DNA of 64,000 nucleotides from Borrelia hermsii DAH. GTDB taxonomy: Bacteria > Spirochaetota > Spirochaetia > Borreliales > Borreliaceae. The position numbers and the translations under genes were made by a program. Location of the stretch: NCBI RefSeq assembly GCF_023035675.1, contig NZ_CP073142.1, positions 120,688-184,687 of the forward strand, given 5' to 3'. How positions within the stretch are numbered: the stretch's first letter is position 1; each line of letters opens with the position of its first letter. Below are positions 17,630-25,825 of the stretch, piece by piece. The notes under the pieces are model-generated. The model did not search any database. It worked only from the letters and a program-made list of their open reading frames with translations, and was not told where the DNA came from.

Positions 17630-17797
17630 TTATTTTTTGTTTTTTTTGTCAAGCAAATGTTTAATTATTTGAATTACATCAATTATTACAGGCTTTAAGA
17701 GTAGTACTATGGGGATTAATGTAAGTAATGCAATGCCCCCAATGATTATAAGTTTCGTCTCGGCAATATTTGATAGGAAGTTAAATAACGTATTCAT
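17630..17797 (-). CDS. blyA: Small holin BlyA
   Basis: 55 aa from ATG 17797, four bases after GGAGGA; an in-frame ATG four codons upstream would include that RBS. One transmembrane helix (I-I-I-G-G-I-A-L-L-T-L-I-P-I-V-L-L-L) runs from about residue 17, followed by a helix with K-P-V-I-I-D-V and a Lys-rich tail. This is the BlyA layout (family about 65 aa; this copy is slightly short). It makes membrane lesions for phage lysis and is immediately followed by blyB. Confidence 0.85.
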   Translation of the reverse strand: MNTLFNFLSNIAETKLIIIGGIALLTLIPIVLLLKPVIIDVIQIIKHLLDKKNKK

Positions 17798-17914
17798 ATT
17801 GTCCTCCATTTTAAATGTATATTAGGCGTGTTGTTTTGTACTTGAGAGATAAACTACTTAATTTTTTATATTTATATATTAACATAAATTTAGCAAAAAT
17901 TAAATATACAAAAA

Positions 17915-19024
17915 CTATATTTTAAGAAGATGTGGAACATCTTGATTTATATCATCGTTGTATATGGCGTATTTTACTTGATACCATCCTGCAAGAATTG
18001 GCATTGTTATATTGTGTTGTCTCCCGCTGTAGAAAAATAAGCTTGCATATTGTGATGCATTGCTATTTTCTGAGAATCTGACATTAAGTTTTTTTGTCAT
18101 AGTATCATTGGCATTTGTCATACTTGTGATATTAAGAAATATGTTAAGGTAAATGCATTTTTCTTTAAGGTTTCTTGGGAATCTTAATTCTACTTTATCA
18201 CTTCTAATGTCTATTCTTAACATCTTGTTGCTAAATTCATGATAAGAGTAGTAGACATCAGTTGATGCTTGTGCTCCCCAATGTTGAAAACCATGGGGAA
18301 TCCCTTTTAAGTACTTGTGCGATGTTAGTCTATATAATGAGTTTGCCTTTGGATGAAATGCAATAAATTCTAAGCTCAAATCTTGTTCAGTTTGTGGTCT
18401 AATAAAGCTCATTGCAAGGTTTAAGTCTTTGTGCAACTCATTCTTTTTTACATAGACTTGGCTTAAAGAATTGTTTACTCTTTGAAAATCATCTATTCTG
18501 GCAAAAGTTATGCTTGCATATTCTTTGAGTTCTTCTAGTGTAGTGCTTTCTGCAAAAACTTCTTTTAAATTGTCGATAAGGGTTTGAAATTCAACCAATT
18601 CGAAATCCCGTTTGTTTGGATTGTAGACTGATATCTTGCTCAATTGCACATTATGTCCAGACTGATTTAAATTTTGAATTAGTGTTTCCTTGATTTTGTT
18701 AAATAGAGCACTAAAATCAATGCTGTTTGGTTCTGTTTTAAGTCCTATTAGCTTACAGATTATCTTTAAATACATTTTTTCTATGTGAGATTCATATTCA
18801 AGCAGTTCTCTAGATATTATTTCTCTTATGACCTTTTTAAAATATTCAAGTCCCTCGTAGAATGTATCTTTTTTAATTTGCTCAAGTAAGTTTTTATATG
18901 TAATTGCGTAAGTTTCCTCCACAATATCGTCAATGGGAATTAGATCGTTCTCATTGACTTTAATTTTTCTGTTAAAATCTTTTATTTGTATGCTTTCTTC
19001 TGTGTCTTCATCTGTATGGTCCAT
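17915..19024 (-). CDS. Phage tail-fibre-like protein, DUF685 family
   Basis: 369 aa, close to the family length. AAGGAGATTAT precedes ATG. The N-terminal 180 residues are helical and charged. The C-terminal half is beta-rich with many aromatic residues (W-G-A-Q-A-S-T-D-V-Y-Y-S-Y), as expected of a receptor-binding or fibre tip. It lies after DUF735 and before blyA, the order seen in cp32 late operons. Confidence 0.8.
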   Translation of the reverse strand: MDHTDEDTEESIQIKDFNRKIKVNENDLIPIDDIVEETYAITYKNLLEQIKKDTFYEGLEYFKKVIREIISRELLEYESHIEKMYLKIICKLIGLKTEPNSIDFSALFNKIKETLIQNLNQSGHNVQLSKISVYNPNKRDFELVEFQTLIDNLKEVFAESTTLEELKEYASITFARIDDFQRVNNSLSQVYVKKNELHKDLNLAMSFIRPQTEQDLSLEFIAFHPKANSLYRLTSHKYLKGIPHGFQHWGAQASTDVYYSYHEFSNKMLRIDIRSDKVELRFPRNLKEKCIYLNIFLNITSMTNANDTMTKKLNVRFSENSNASQYASLFFYSGRQHNITMPILAGWYQVKYAIYNDDINQDVPHLLKI

Positions 19025-19053
19025 ATAATCTCCTTATTTAAGACAATATAAAT

Positions 19054-19635
19054 TTATTTTATTTCTTTATCATAGGTGTCAAAAATTTTAATAGTTCTTC
19101 CAGCAGGAATTAGGGATTTAATAAATCCATAAATTGAATTTTTAAAATCCTTTGGAATATAGTTAGATGCAAGTTTTTTAAGTTTTCCTTTGTGTTTAAC
19201 TATAATAATTTTTAATTTTCCATTAATTTTTCCAGCTATTTTAAATTTAATTGGCGATCTAATATTATCAAGCAATTTAATAATAATCTCTCCAGGTATG
19301 TTTGGATTAACCGTTACCTCAACTCTTGCGTGTAAGAATGCCTTAAATAGCAAATGAAAACTTTCGTCTGTTCCTATTGATTTTAGTGCAAATATTAATG
19401 CTTTAAGAGAATTGATTAGATCTTTTTTAAGTCCTTTTTTTAAATGAAATGCATTAAATAATGATAGCATCATCAATGCAATGTATCTTGAATTGATACT
19501 TTCTTCTACATTGATTGTAGCAAAATTTTCTAGTAGTTCATTAAGCTCCTCTAGTAGCTGTTTTTTAAAGATAAGTTCGCTTTGTATGATTTTTGCAATC
19601 TGTGTATTTTGTAGGAACTTTGGTATTGTTTGCAT
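19054..19635 (-). CDS. Phage tail protein, DUF735 family
   Basis: 193 aa from ATG 19635 (an in-frame TTG at 19653 would overlap the preceding gene). Helical N-terminal half with L-L-E-E-L-N-E-L-L, then a Lys/Ile-rich half containing I-P-G-E-I-I-I-K-L-L, which resembles the C-terminal part of P2 gpI-like baseplate proteins. Position after the baseplate-J-like DUF276 gene supports a tail-end/baseplate role. Confidence 0.75.
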   Translation of the reverse strand: MQTIPKFLQNTQIAKIIQSELIFKKQLLEELNELLENFATINVEESINSRYIALMMLSLFNAFHLKKGLKKDLINSLKALIFALKSIGTDESFHLLFKAFLHARVEVTVNPNIPGEIIIKLLDNIRSPIKFKIAGKINGKLKIIIVKHKGKLKKLASNYIPKDFKNSIYGFIKSLIPAGRTIKIFDTYDKEIK

Positions 19636-19639
19636 TGCC

Positions 19640-20500
19640 CTATTCTCTGTCAATTATGAGTCTTAAGTTTTCATTAAGAGAGATCAGTTCATTTTCTTTA
19701 ATTTCAACATCGGCATTGAACATAAATTCAGATTCTTTAATTTGTGTTATTTTAGTCTTTAGGTTTTCTTTTATGAAAATACCAACTCGTATGCTTTTAA
19801 TTCCTCTAATTAAGCTTACGGGACTTAAAAAATCTTGATGTCTGAACGAGATTCCCATGTCTTTATATTTATCTTTAATGATTTTTTTGTAAATTTCTCG
19901 TATTTGTCCATCTATTTCTTTATGTATTGCCTCTGTTTCGGTTTTGTATAACACTTTTAAATATGCATATTTATTAACCCCTAAGCTAAACCTGTATATC
20001 TTTTTTTGCCGGTTTTTGTTTAGAAATTCAAGTTTTATTTGTCCTTGAAATGATGTGCCACTCGGAGCAGTATAGTATATTGCTTGCCAAATATTTATCC
20101 GTGTTTCCTCATCAATGATCCCAGTTTCACTGTATTCAGGCGTAAATATTATGTGAATTTCAATTGTTCCTGCTGAACTTATGATATTTGCATACTCTAC
20201 ATGTGGAATTTCTAGGAGTGCTTGTTTTATTGCGTCATAAGTTGAGCTTTTTGGTATGCTTAGAGATTCTTGTAAATTTTGAAAGTATGTTCCCCCTTCT
20301 TTAAGTGTTGTAAATAGTTCATTTAAAACTTTAATTACTTCCATATCGATTGCAGAGCTTGGGTAATTTATTATGTCAAATATTGAGTTGTCTTTTATTG
20401 AAAGGTTATATTCTTTTTTAAGTATTTCTTTCTTTGCATTTTGTATCTCTTCTATTGATTTTGTAAGGATTCCAATTTCTTTGTCAAATAGTATTTTCAT
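19640..20500 (-). CDS. Baseplate J-like protein, DUF276 family
   Basis: 286 aa. Residues 60-180 show the baseplate-J pattern: a central I-I-S-S-A-G-T-I-E-I-H-I-I-F-T-P strand pair, then W-Q-A-I-Y-Y-T-A-P-S-G-T-S-F-Q-G. It forms part of the tail baseplate wedge. The ATG overlaps the stop of the gp25-like gene by 4 bases, so the two are translationally coupled. Confidence 0.8.
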   Translation of the reverse strand: MKILFDKEIGILTKSIEEIQNAKKEILKKEYNLSIKDNSIFDIINYPSSAIDMEVIKVLNELFTTLKEGGTYFQNLQESLSIPKSSTYDAIKQALLEIPHVEYANIISSAGTIEIHIIFTPEYSETGIIDEETRINIWQAIYYTAPSGTSFQGQIKLEFLNKNRQKKIYRFSLGVNKYAYLKVLYKTETEAIHKEIDGQIREIYKKIIKDKYKDMGISFRHQDFLSPVSLIRGIKSIRVGIFIKENLKTKITQIKESEFMFNADVEIKENELISLNENLRLIIDRE

Positions 20501-20826
20501 AAATGATATTCCATACTTAGAGTATCTCCTGCTAGAAAAAATTGTAATATTATTTTTTTATTTTCTTGTCTTGTTTTGATATTTAATATGTCAATATTGA
20601 GGGTTTTTAAATTGTTTGCAAAAAAAGTTTTAATATCATCTGTTTTTTGCATCTTTAAGAGTTTTAGAAAAAACTTAAAGTTAAGTCCATAGTTTTTGTT
20701 ATGAAGACTACCAACGGGTGTTTTTAAATATAAAAATAATCTTTGCTTTTGTTCATCAAGTCCATCTACTATTTTTAAATCATTGTCAAAAATTATATTA
20801 AATTCATTATCTATTTTAATATCCAT
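20497..20826 (-). CDS. gp25/W-like baseplate wedge protein
   Basis: 109 aa. The pattern D-L-K-I-V-D-G-L-D-E-Q-K-Q-R-L, T-P-x-G-S-L near residue 36, and Y-G-L-N-F is typical of gp25-like proteins, which sit next to gpJ in contractile phages. It is the first gene of the remaining operon. Further upstream late genes (tail tube, tape measure, capsid) are missing. Confidence 0.7.
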   Translation of the reverse strand: MDIKIDNEFNIIFDNDLKIVDGLDEQKQRLFLYLKTPVGSLHNKNYGLNFKFFLKLLKMQKTDDIKTFFANNLKTLNIDILNIKTRQENKKIILQFFLAGDTLSMEYHL

Positions 20827-21348
20827 TTTTAATTGCCTTAGAAATTAATTATAGCATATTTAACAAAAACAATATATTGTTTTTGTTAAATATTTAAAAT
20901 AATCTAATTTTTAGATTTGATCTAGATTTAAGGATTAGATTTAAAGTTAACAAATTCAATGTTTAGTATCGAATTAATATTATAGTTTCTTATAGTTTAG
21001 AAATGCTTACTTGTTTTGATGTCATTTTAAATTAAAGCCGATTTAAAAATCAATACTTTTTATATTATTATAATATAGTTTTTATTATTAAATTAGTTTG
21101 ATTTTTCTTAAGTGAATTAATTTAAATACTTATTTAGGGCATTTGCTGGGATATTTGCTTAAAAGTATGACGCTTGAAATAAGACGATTTGTGAACAATT
21201 AAATTGGTTTATGTTACATAGAAATTGTTTTCTTGTAAAAAAGAGACTCTTTAAGATTAAAGAGTCTCCAAGGTGAGAAGAATATAAAAATGAGATTCGT
21301 TGATTTTTTTAAATAGAATTCCATTTTTACTGCTTTAAATTTTTTAAT
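20827..21348. other. Non-coding boundary of the prophage block
   Basis: No credible gene. It must hold the promoter of the baseplate-holin operon; the rest is AT-rich. A 12-bp-arm hairpin (GAGACTCTTTAA, 2-base loop) is at 21243-21268. Confidence 0.55.
21243..21268. terminator. 12-bp perfect hairpin
   Basis: GAGACTCTTTAA with its exact complement across 2 bases; no long T run. It is perhaps the orphan terminator of a lost gene. Confidence 0.5.
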
Positions 21349-21531
21349 TTAGAGCAGGTTATTTTTTAGATATGAAGTTATTTTTTCTTTCGCTATAGGC
21401 CCAGCCTTAGCTTTTATTATGTTTTTAAATTCAGATTCCCCGTGGTACCCGTTTTTTACAAGAGCACCACATGGGAATCTTAAGAGAATAAATGAAGATA
21501 ATATTGTTTTATACACTTTACGATACTTCAA
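21349..21531 (-). CDS. Short hypothetical ORF, possibly a gene remnant
   Basis: 60 codons from a TTG start with poor RBS spacing. It reads a hydrophobic stretch with R-F-P-C and then an ordinary-looking polar tail (E-F-K-N-I-I-K-A-K-A-G-P-I-A-K-E-K). It could be the C-terminal remnant of an exported protein. Support is weak. Confidence 0.3.
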   Translation of the reverse strand: MKYRKVYKTILSSFILLRFPCGALVKNGYHGESEFKNIIKAKAGPIAKEKITSYLKNNLL

Positions 21532-22196
21532 CCTTACAGTCGTATTTCTATTATGTATTTATATTACACATGTGTATTATACATTTTTAATTAATGATCT
21601 GCAATAATAAAAGTATAAAAATTCAATAGTTTTTTAATAATTTAAATTTTCAAGCATTATGCACGTTAAAATTTAAAAATTTTGTATTATAGGTTGTTAA
21701 TTTTATGAGTTTTCAATTCTTACTTAGAGATAAGATTAAACATATAAAATAATGCCAAAGGTTTTCATCTGTTGAACCTAAGGTTTTATTTACGTATAAG
21801 GGCTTATTGTTTAAATTTTTTAACATTCGTGGGTATTTGCGGCATAAAATCTTTAAGCGAATAATATGTTTATTTTAAGTATTCATTTTGCCTGATTAAA
21901 TGATAGATAAATATAGGTTAGTTACTTGATATTTTTGTGTAATAATTTGCGAAGGGTATTGGTGCATTTGCAAATGGTGAGTTGCAATCTAAGAAATATA
22001 TTTGTATTAATTTTGTAAAGTAAATATAAGCCACCAGTAAATAACCGATGGCGCATATTGATATGTAAAGCTTTTAAAAGCAACATTCACTTTAAAAGAG
22101 GACTAATATAATCCCTTTTTCTTGATGAGTTGTTAAAGCTTATAAATTATATTTTTATGTAATTTTAACTTTATTTTTGCTTTCCTGCACAAGTTT
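21532..22196. other. Gene-poor stretch
   Basis: About 660 bases with no ORF I can support and no strong hairpin. It may contain decayed phage or lipoprotein DNA. Confidence 0.5.
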
Positions 22197-22319
22197 TTAC
22201 CATTTGTGTTCGCTCTTATACCCATCTCCATACTTATTATCTGTTTCAGTATCTTCATCTACAGACTGGCATGAAAGCATTGTCATTAATAGTAATAATA
22301 GAAATACGTATTTTTTCAT
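22197..22319 (-). CDS. 40-aa small lipoprotein
   Basis: AAAGGATAAAAG precedes ATG 22319. The signal peptide is followed by lipobox T-M-L-S-C (Cys 17), leaving a mature peptide of only 24 residues, acidic then basic (D-E-D-T-E-T-D-N-K-Y, ending E-H-K-W). RBS, leader and lipobox are all intact, so it may be a real tiny surface lipopeptide; it could also be a lipoprotein truncated by a nonsense mutation. Confidence 0.55.
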   Translation of the reverse strand: MKKYVFLLLLLMTMLSCQSVDEDTETDNKYGDGYKSEHKW

Positions 22320-22640
22320 CTTTTATCCTTTATCTTGAAATTGTATCAAATATATTTTGATACTTAGTATAAATTAATGCTATCAAAATATATTGTGAAA
22401 GTCTAGGGGTTTTTAGTTTAAGCTTTTTATTTTAAGTTTTGGATAAATTGGCTGTGGGGCCTTTAGAACTCTTATTTTTGTCAAATTAAAGTCAATGAGA
22501 ATGAAATTCTTGTAGTTATTTAAGTATGTATTTATTATTTTTTTGCTGTGTTGATAAGCTTATTTTTTTATAATTTTGGCAGTCAAATATTTATTAAGAT
22601 ATTCGATTGCTTTTAACTTGAAGAAAAGTTGAAATTTATT

Positions 22641-22918
22641 TAAATTTCTTTTTTGTGAAAGAGTGAATCTGTAATGAATTTTTTTAGTTTTGTTAAGCTT
22701 GAAAGATTTTCAATAATGTTTTTAGGTTTTTTTATTCCTTCTTTATTTGTAAGCTTAAAGGTTTCGTCTTCGAACCTGTAAGAGCTGTTGTCATTTATAA
22801 ATTCTTGCCAGTTTGTACATAATTTTGTTTTGTAGAAGTAATATTCATTATCTGATGTAGGTTTTATGTTTTGTGATAAGCAATAGAAGATATTTTTTAG
22901 TTTAAAACCAATAAATAA
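22641..22918 (-). pseudogene. Startless gene fragment
   Basis: About 92 codons open on the minus strand with protein-like composition (C-T-N-W-Q-E-F-I-N-D-N-S-S-Y-R-F near the middle) but no ATG, GTG or RBS; its 5' end runs into the promoter region of the 22992 gene. This looks like the 3' part of a gene whose beginning was replaced when the lipoprotein array was joined here. Confidence 0.45.
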
Positions 22919-22991
22919 TCATTGTATGATAATATGATGTTAAGCAATTGATATGATAATAGATTAATTTTAACTTAATAGGAGATATTTA

Positions 22992-25670
22992 GTGGTGGGG
23001 AGAAAACATTGCAATTTGTTGTTACTATTGCTAGTGGTAAGTTGTAGTTTGAAACCTGGGGAAGATAAAATTCTTAAAGATAGTCTGTCTAGGGGGAGTT
23101 TTATTGGAAGTGGCTCACCTGGAGGAAGTTTGATTGGAAAGGGTTTGTTTCAAAATTCTGGGCTTAAAAGACCTGTAGGTGCAGATTTGCCAAAGGTTAA
23201 AAGTCCTGTACTTGAAGGACCTGTAGGTGCAGATTTCTCAAAGGTTAAAAGCCCTGTACTTGAAGGACGACCTGTAGGTGAGGGTTTGGAAAGGCTTGAG
23301 AAACTTGTGTTTAAAGGACCTGTAGGTGAGAGTTTAGAAAAACTTGAAAAACTTGCGTTTGGAGGACATGTAGATGAGGATTTGGAAAGGCTTGAGAAAC
23401 TTGTGCGTGATGAGCATGTAGGTGAGGGTTTGACAAAGGATCAAAAAAATGACATTAGAAGTACTCCTGGAGCCGCTGCAGAGGAGAGCACGGAAGTTAA
23501 ACTTAATAAGATTTTAGGCACATTTGGGTCACAGAGCGGAAAGATAAAAGAAGGAATTGATGGTGTACAAAGGGTAGTAACTAATTCTGATATTGGTAGT
23601 GCTGAAGGTTACAAGACATATACTAAGCTTGAATTTTACTCCATATTAATTGACTTAGGCGATCTTAGACTTAAGGAAATTATAGAATTTCATTTAAAGT
23701 TTTTGGAATCACTAAAAGAAGTTGAGGATTCTATTGATAGGATTGCTACAGAAGAAGTAAGTCTAAACTTGAAAGATGAGTTTTATGATTGCAATGAGCA
23801 ATATAAATTGTGTATAAAAGCCGCATTTCAAGAGTCTGATCCCGATAAGATTAATTTGATGATAAGTCTTAAGAATGAGAATATGCAAGACTGTATGGAT
23901 AGTTTTAATGATCTTAAACTTAAAGCTATGAATTTTATAGCTATTGAATCTCTACGCTCAGAGTTGTCTGAGAGAGAAAATGAAGTTATTAATGATGTAC
24001 AAAGGATAGTAACTAATTCTGATATTGGTAGTGCTGAAGGTTACAAGACATATATTGATGTGGAGTTTTACTCCATGTTAAGTGAGTTGGGTCCTTCTAG
24101 AGTTAGAGAAATGATAGAAAGGTTTAAGATAGGTTCTGAAGTAGGAATTGATGATGTTATAGAAGTTATTGATAGAGTTGGTTCAAACTCATTAGGGGAC
24201 GAATTGAAACGTGCTTGTCATAATTATAGGGAGCTTTTTGAATTAGATATAAAGAGAGTATTTAATTATCCTACTGCTACAGAGGTGTATGATGAGGTTA
24301 TGGATAGTAATTGGTATGATGCTGAGTTTGCTAAGATTAAAGAGCGCGCTACACATTTTATGGATTATTACAAGCTATATTCAGAGCTTCCAGGTGAAGA
24401 TGGATTTGCAATTCGGTATATACGAAGAGCAGTAACTGATCCTGATATTGACAATGCTAAAGGTTACAAGACATATACTGATGCTGAATTTTACTCCATA
24501 TTAATTGATTTAGGCGAGCTTAGACTTAAGGAAATTATAGAATTTCATTTAAAGTTTGTGGAATTACTAGAAGAAGTTCAGGACGCTATTGATAGGATTG
24601 CTACAGAAGAAGTAAGACGAAATGTGGAAGCTGAGTTTTATGGTTGCGATGAGCAATATAAATTGTGCCTAAAAGCTGCATTTCAAGAGTCTGATCCCGA
24701 TAAGATTAATTTGATGATAAGTCTTAAGAATGAGAATATGAAAAACTGTATTAATAGTTTTAATGATCTTAAACTTAAAGCTATGAATTTTGTAGCTATT
24801 GAATTGCTACGCTCAGAGTTGTCTGAGAGAGAGAATGAGGTTATTAATGATATAAAAAGGATAGTAACTAATTCTGATATTGGCAGGGCTGAAGGTTACA
24901 GGACTTATACTGAGCTTGAGTTTCGTGAAGTATTAGGTGAGTTGGGTCCTTTTAGGGTTAAAGAGATGATAGAAAGGTTTAAGATGGGTTCTGCAGCAGA
25001 CTTAGAGGCCCTTAAGGAAGTTATTGAGAGTATTGATTTAGGCTTAGTAGGATACAAATTGAGAAAAGCTTGTGATAATTACAGGGAGCTTTTTGAATTG
25101 GATATAAAGAAGGTATTCGATAATTCTACTGCTACAGAGGTGTATGATGAGGTTGTGGATAGTCGTTGGTATGATGCTGAGTTTATTAGGCTTAAAAAGC
25201 AAATTTTATACTTTATAGATTATGAGAATACATATGCAAAGCTTATTGGTAAAGAGGGATTTATAATTAAGTATCTACAAAAAGCAGCAACTAATTCTGA
25301 TATTGGTAAGAGTGAAGGTTACAAGACTTATACTGATCTTGAGTTTCGTGAAATATTAGGTAAGTTGGGCCCTGCTAAGGTTAGAGAAATGATAGAAAAG
25401 ATTAGCGAATTTTTGGACATGTTAAACGTAATCTTAAGATTGATTGCAACTGCTAAGGAAGGGCAATTAAAAGTAGAATTGCATCGTAAGGTTCTCTTGG
25501 AAAGGAATATTCATTATCTCTTGAAGGTTAAAGAGTGTTTCAATAAGTCTACTGTTGATGAGATTTATCAAGCAATTACAGGGGATGATTTCTTAGATCG
25601 TGTGATGTTATTTTCGAAGGAATGTCAGCGCAGGATAGAAAATCAACAGAGTAATCAGCAGAGTAATTAA
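22992..25670 (+). CDS. BTA121-type surface lipoprotein, five repeats
   Basis: 892 aa from GTG 22992, preceded by AGGAGATATTTA. Lipobox L-V-V-S-C. A stalk (residues 30-150) has degenerate G-P-V-G-A-D-L and E-R-L-E-K-L-V repeats. Five helical repeats of about 140 aa follow, recognised by I-x-x-V-V-T-N-S-D-I-G then Y-K-T-Y-T-x-x-E-F (motif centres near residues 204, 351, 489, 634, 774). Each repeat continues with L-G-x-x-R-(L/V)-K-E-(I/M)-I-E and a long helix pair. Repeats 1-2 are nearly repeated as 3-4, so the protein grew by duplicating a two-repeat unit. It is the first gene of the array and the BTA121 domain is known from relapsing-fever megaplasmids; the ligand is unknown. Confidence 0.9.
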   Translation: MVGRKHCNLLLLLLVVSCSLKPGEDKILKDSLSRGSFIGSGSPGGSLIGKGLFQNSGLKRPVGADLPKVKSPVLEGPVGADFSKVKSPVLEGRPVGEGLERLEKLVFKGPVGESLEKLEKLAFGGHVDEDLERLEKLVRDEHVGEGLTKDQKNDIRSTPGAAAEESTEVKLNKILGTFGSQSGKIKEGIDGVQRVVTNSDIGSAEGYKTYTKLEFYSILIDLGDLRLKEIIEFHLKFLESLKEVEDSIDRIATEEVSLNLKDEFYDCNEQYKLCIKAAFQESDPDKINLMISLKNENMQDCMDSFNDLKLKAMNFIAIESLRSELSERENEVINDVQRIVTNSDIGSAEGYKTYIDVEFYSMLSELGPSRVREMIERFKIGSEVGIDDVIEVIDRVGSNSLGDELKRACHNYRELFELDIKRVFNYPTATEVYDEVMDSNWYDAEFAKIKERATHFMDYYKLYSELPGEDGFAIRYIRRAVTDPDIDNAKGYKTYTDAEFYSILIDLGELRLKEIIEFHLKFVELLEEVQDAIDRIATEEVRRNVEAEFYGCDEQYKLCLKAAFQESDPDKINLMISLKNENMKNCINSFNDLKLKAMNFVAIELLRSELSERENEVINDIKRIVTNSDIGRAEGYRTYTELEFREVLGELGPFRVKEMIERFKMGSAADLEALKEVIESIDLGLVGYKLRKACDNYRELFELDIKKVFDNSTATEVYDEVVDSRWYDAEFIRLKKQILYFIDYENTYAKLIGKEGFIIKYLQKAATNSDIGKSEGYKTYTDLEFREILGKLGPAKVREMIEKISEFLDMLNVILRLIATAKEGQLKVELHRKVLLERNIHYLLKVKECFNKSTVDEIYQAITGDDFLDRVMLFSKECQRRIENQQSNQQSN
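23168..23275 (+). repeat. 54-bp tandem repeat in the stalk
   Basis: Two close copies encode P-V-G-A-D-(L/F)-x-K-V-K-S-P-V-L-E-G, followed by more diverged units up to about 23430. It lengthens the stalk between lipid anchor and repeats. Confidence 0.65.
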
Positions 25671-25714
25671 TAGAGCAATCCTCTTAAGAGCAGTAAGTCT
25701 GAAGAATAATAAGT

Positions 25715-25746
25715 TTAAGCTTTGGGTTTAAGTCTAAGGCTTTTAT
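25715..25746 (+). terminator. Terminator-like hairpin after the five-repeat gene
   Basis: AAGCTTTGGG and an imperfect complement ending AAGGCTTTT, 45 bases after the stop. It is a decayed version of the AAGCCTTAGA hairpin found after most genes of the array. Confidence 0.5.
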
Positions 25747-25825
25747 AAGCATTGTGTAATAATATGGTATTATGTAATTAATAGATCAAATAGATAATAG
25801 GTTGATTTTAAAAAGGAGATATTTA

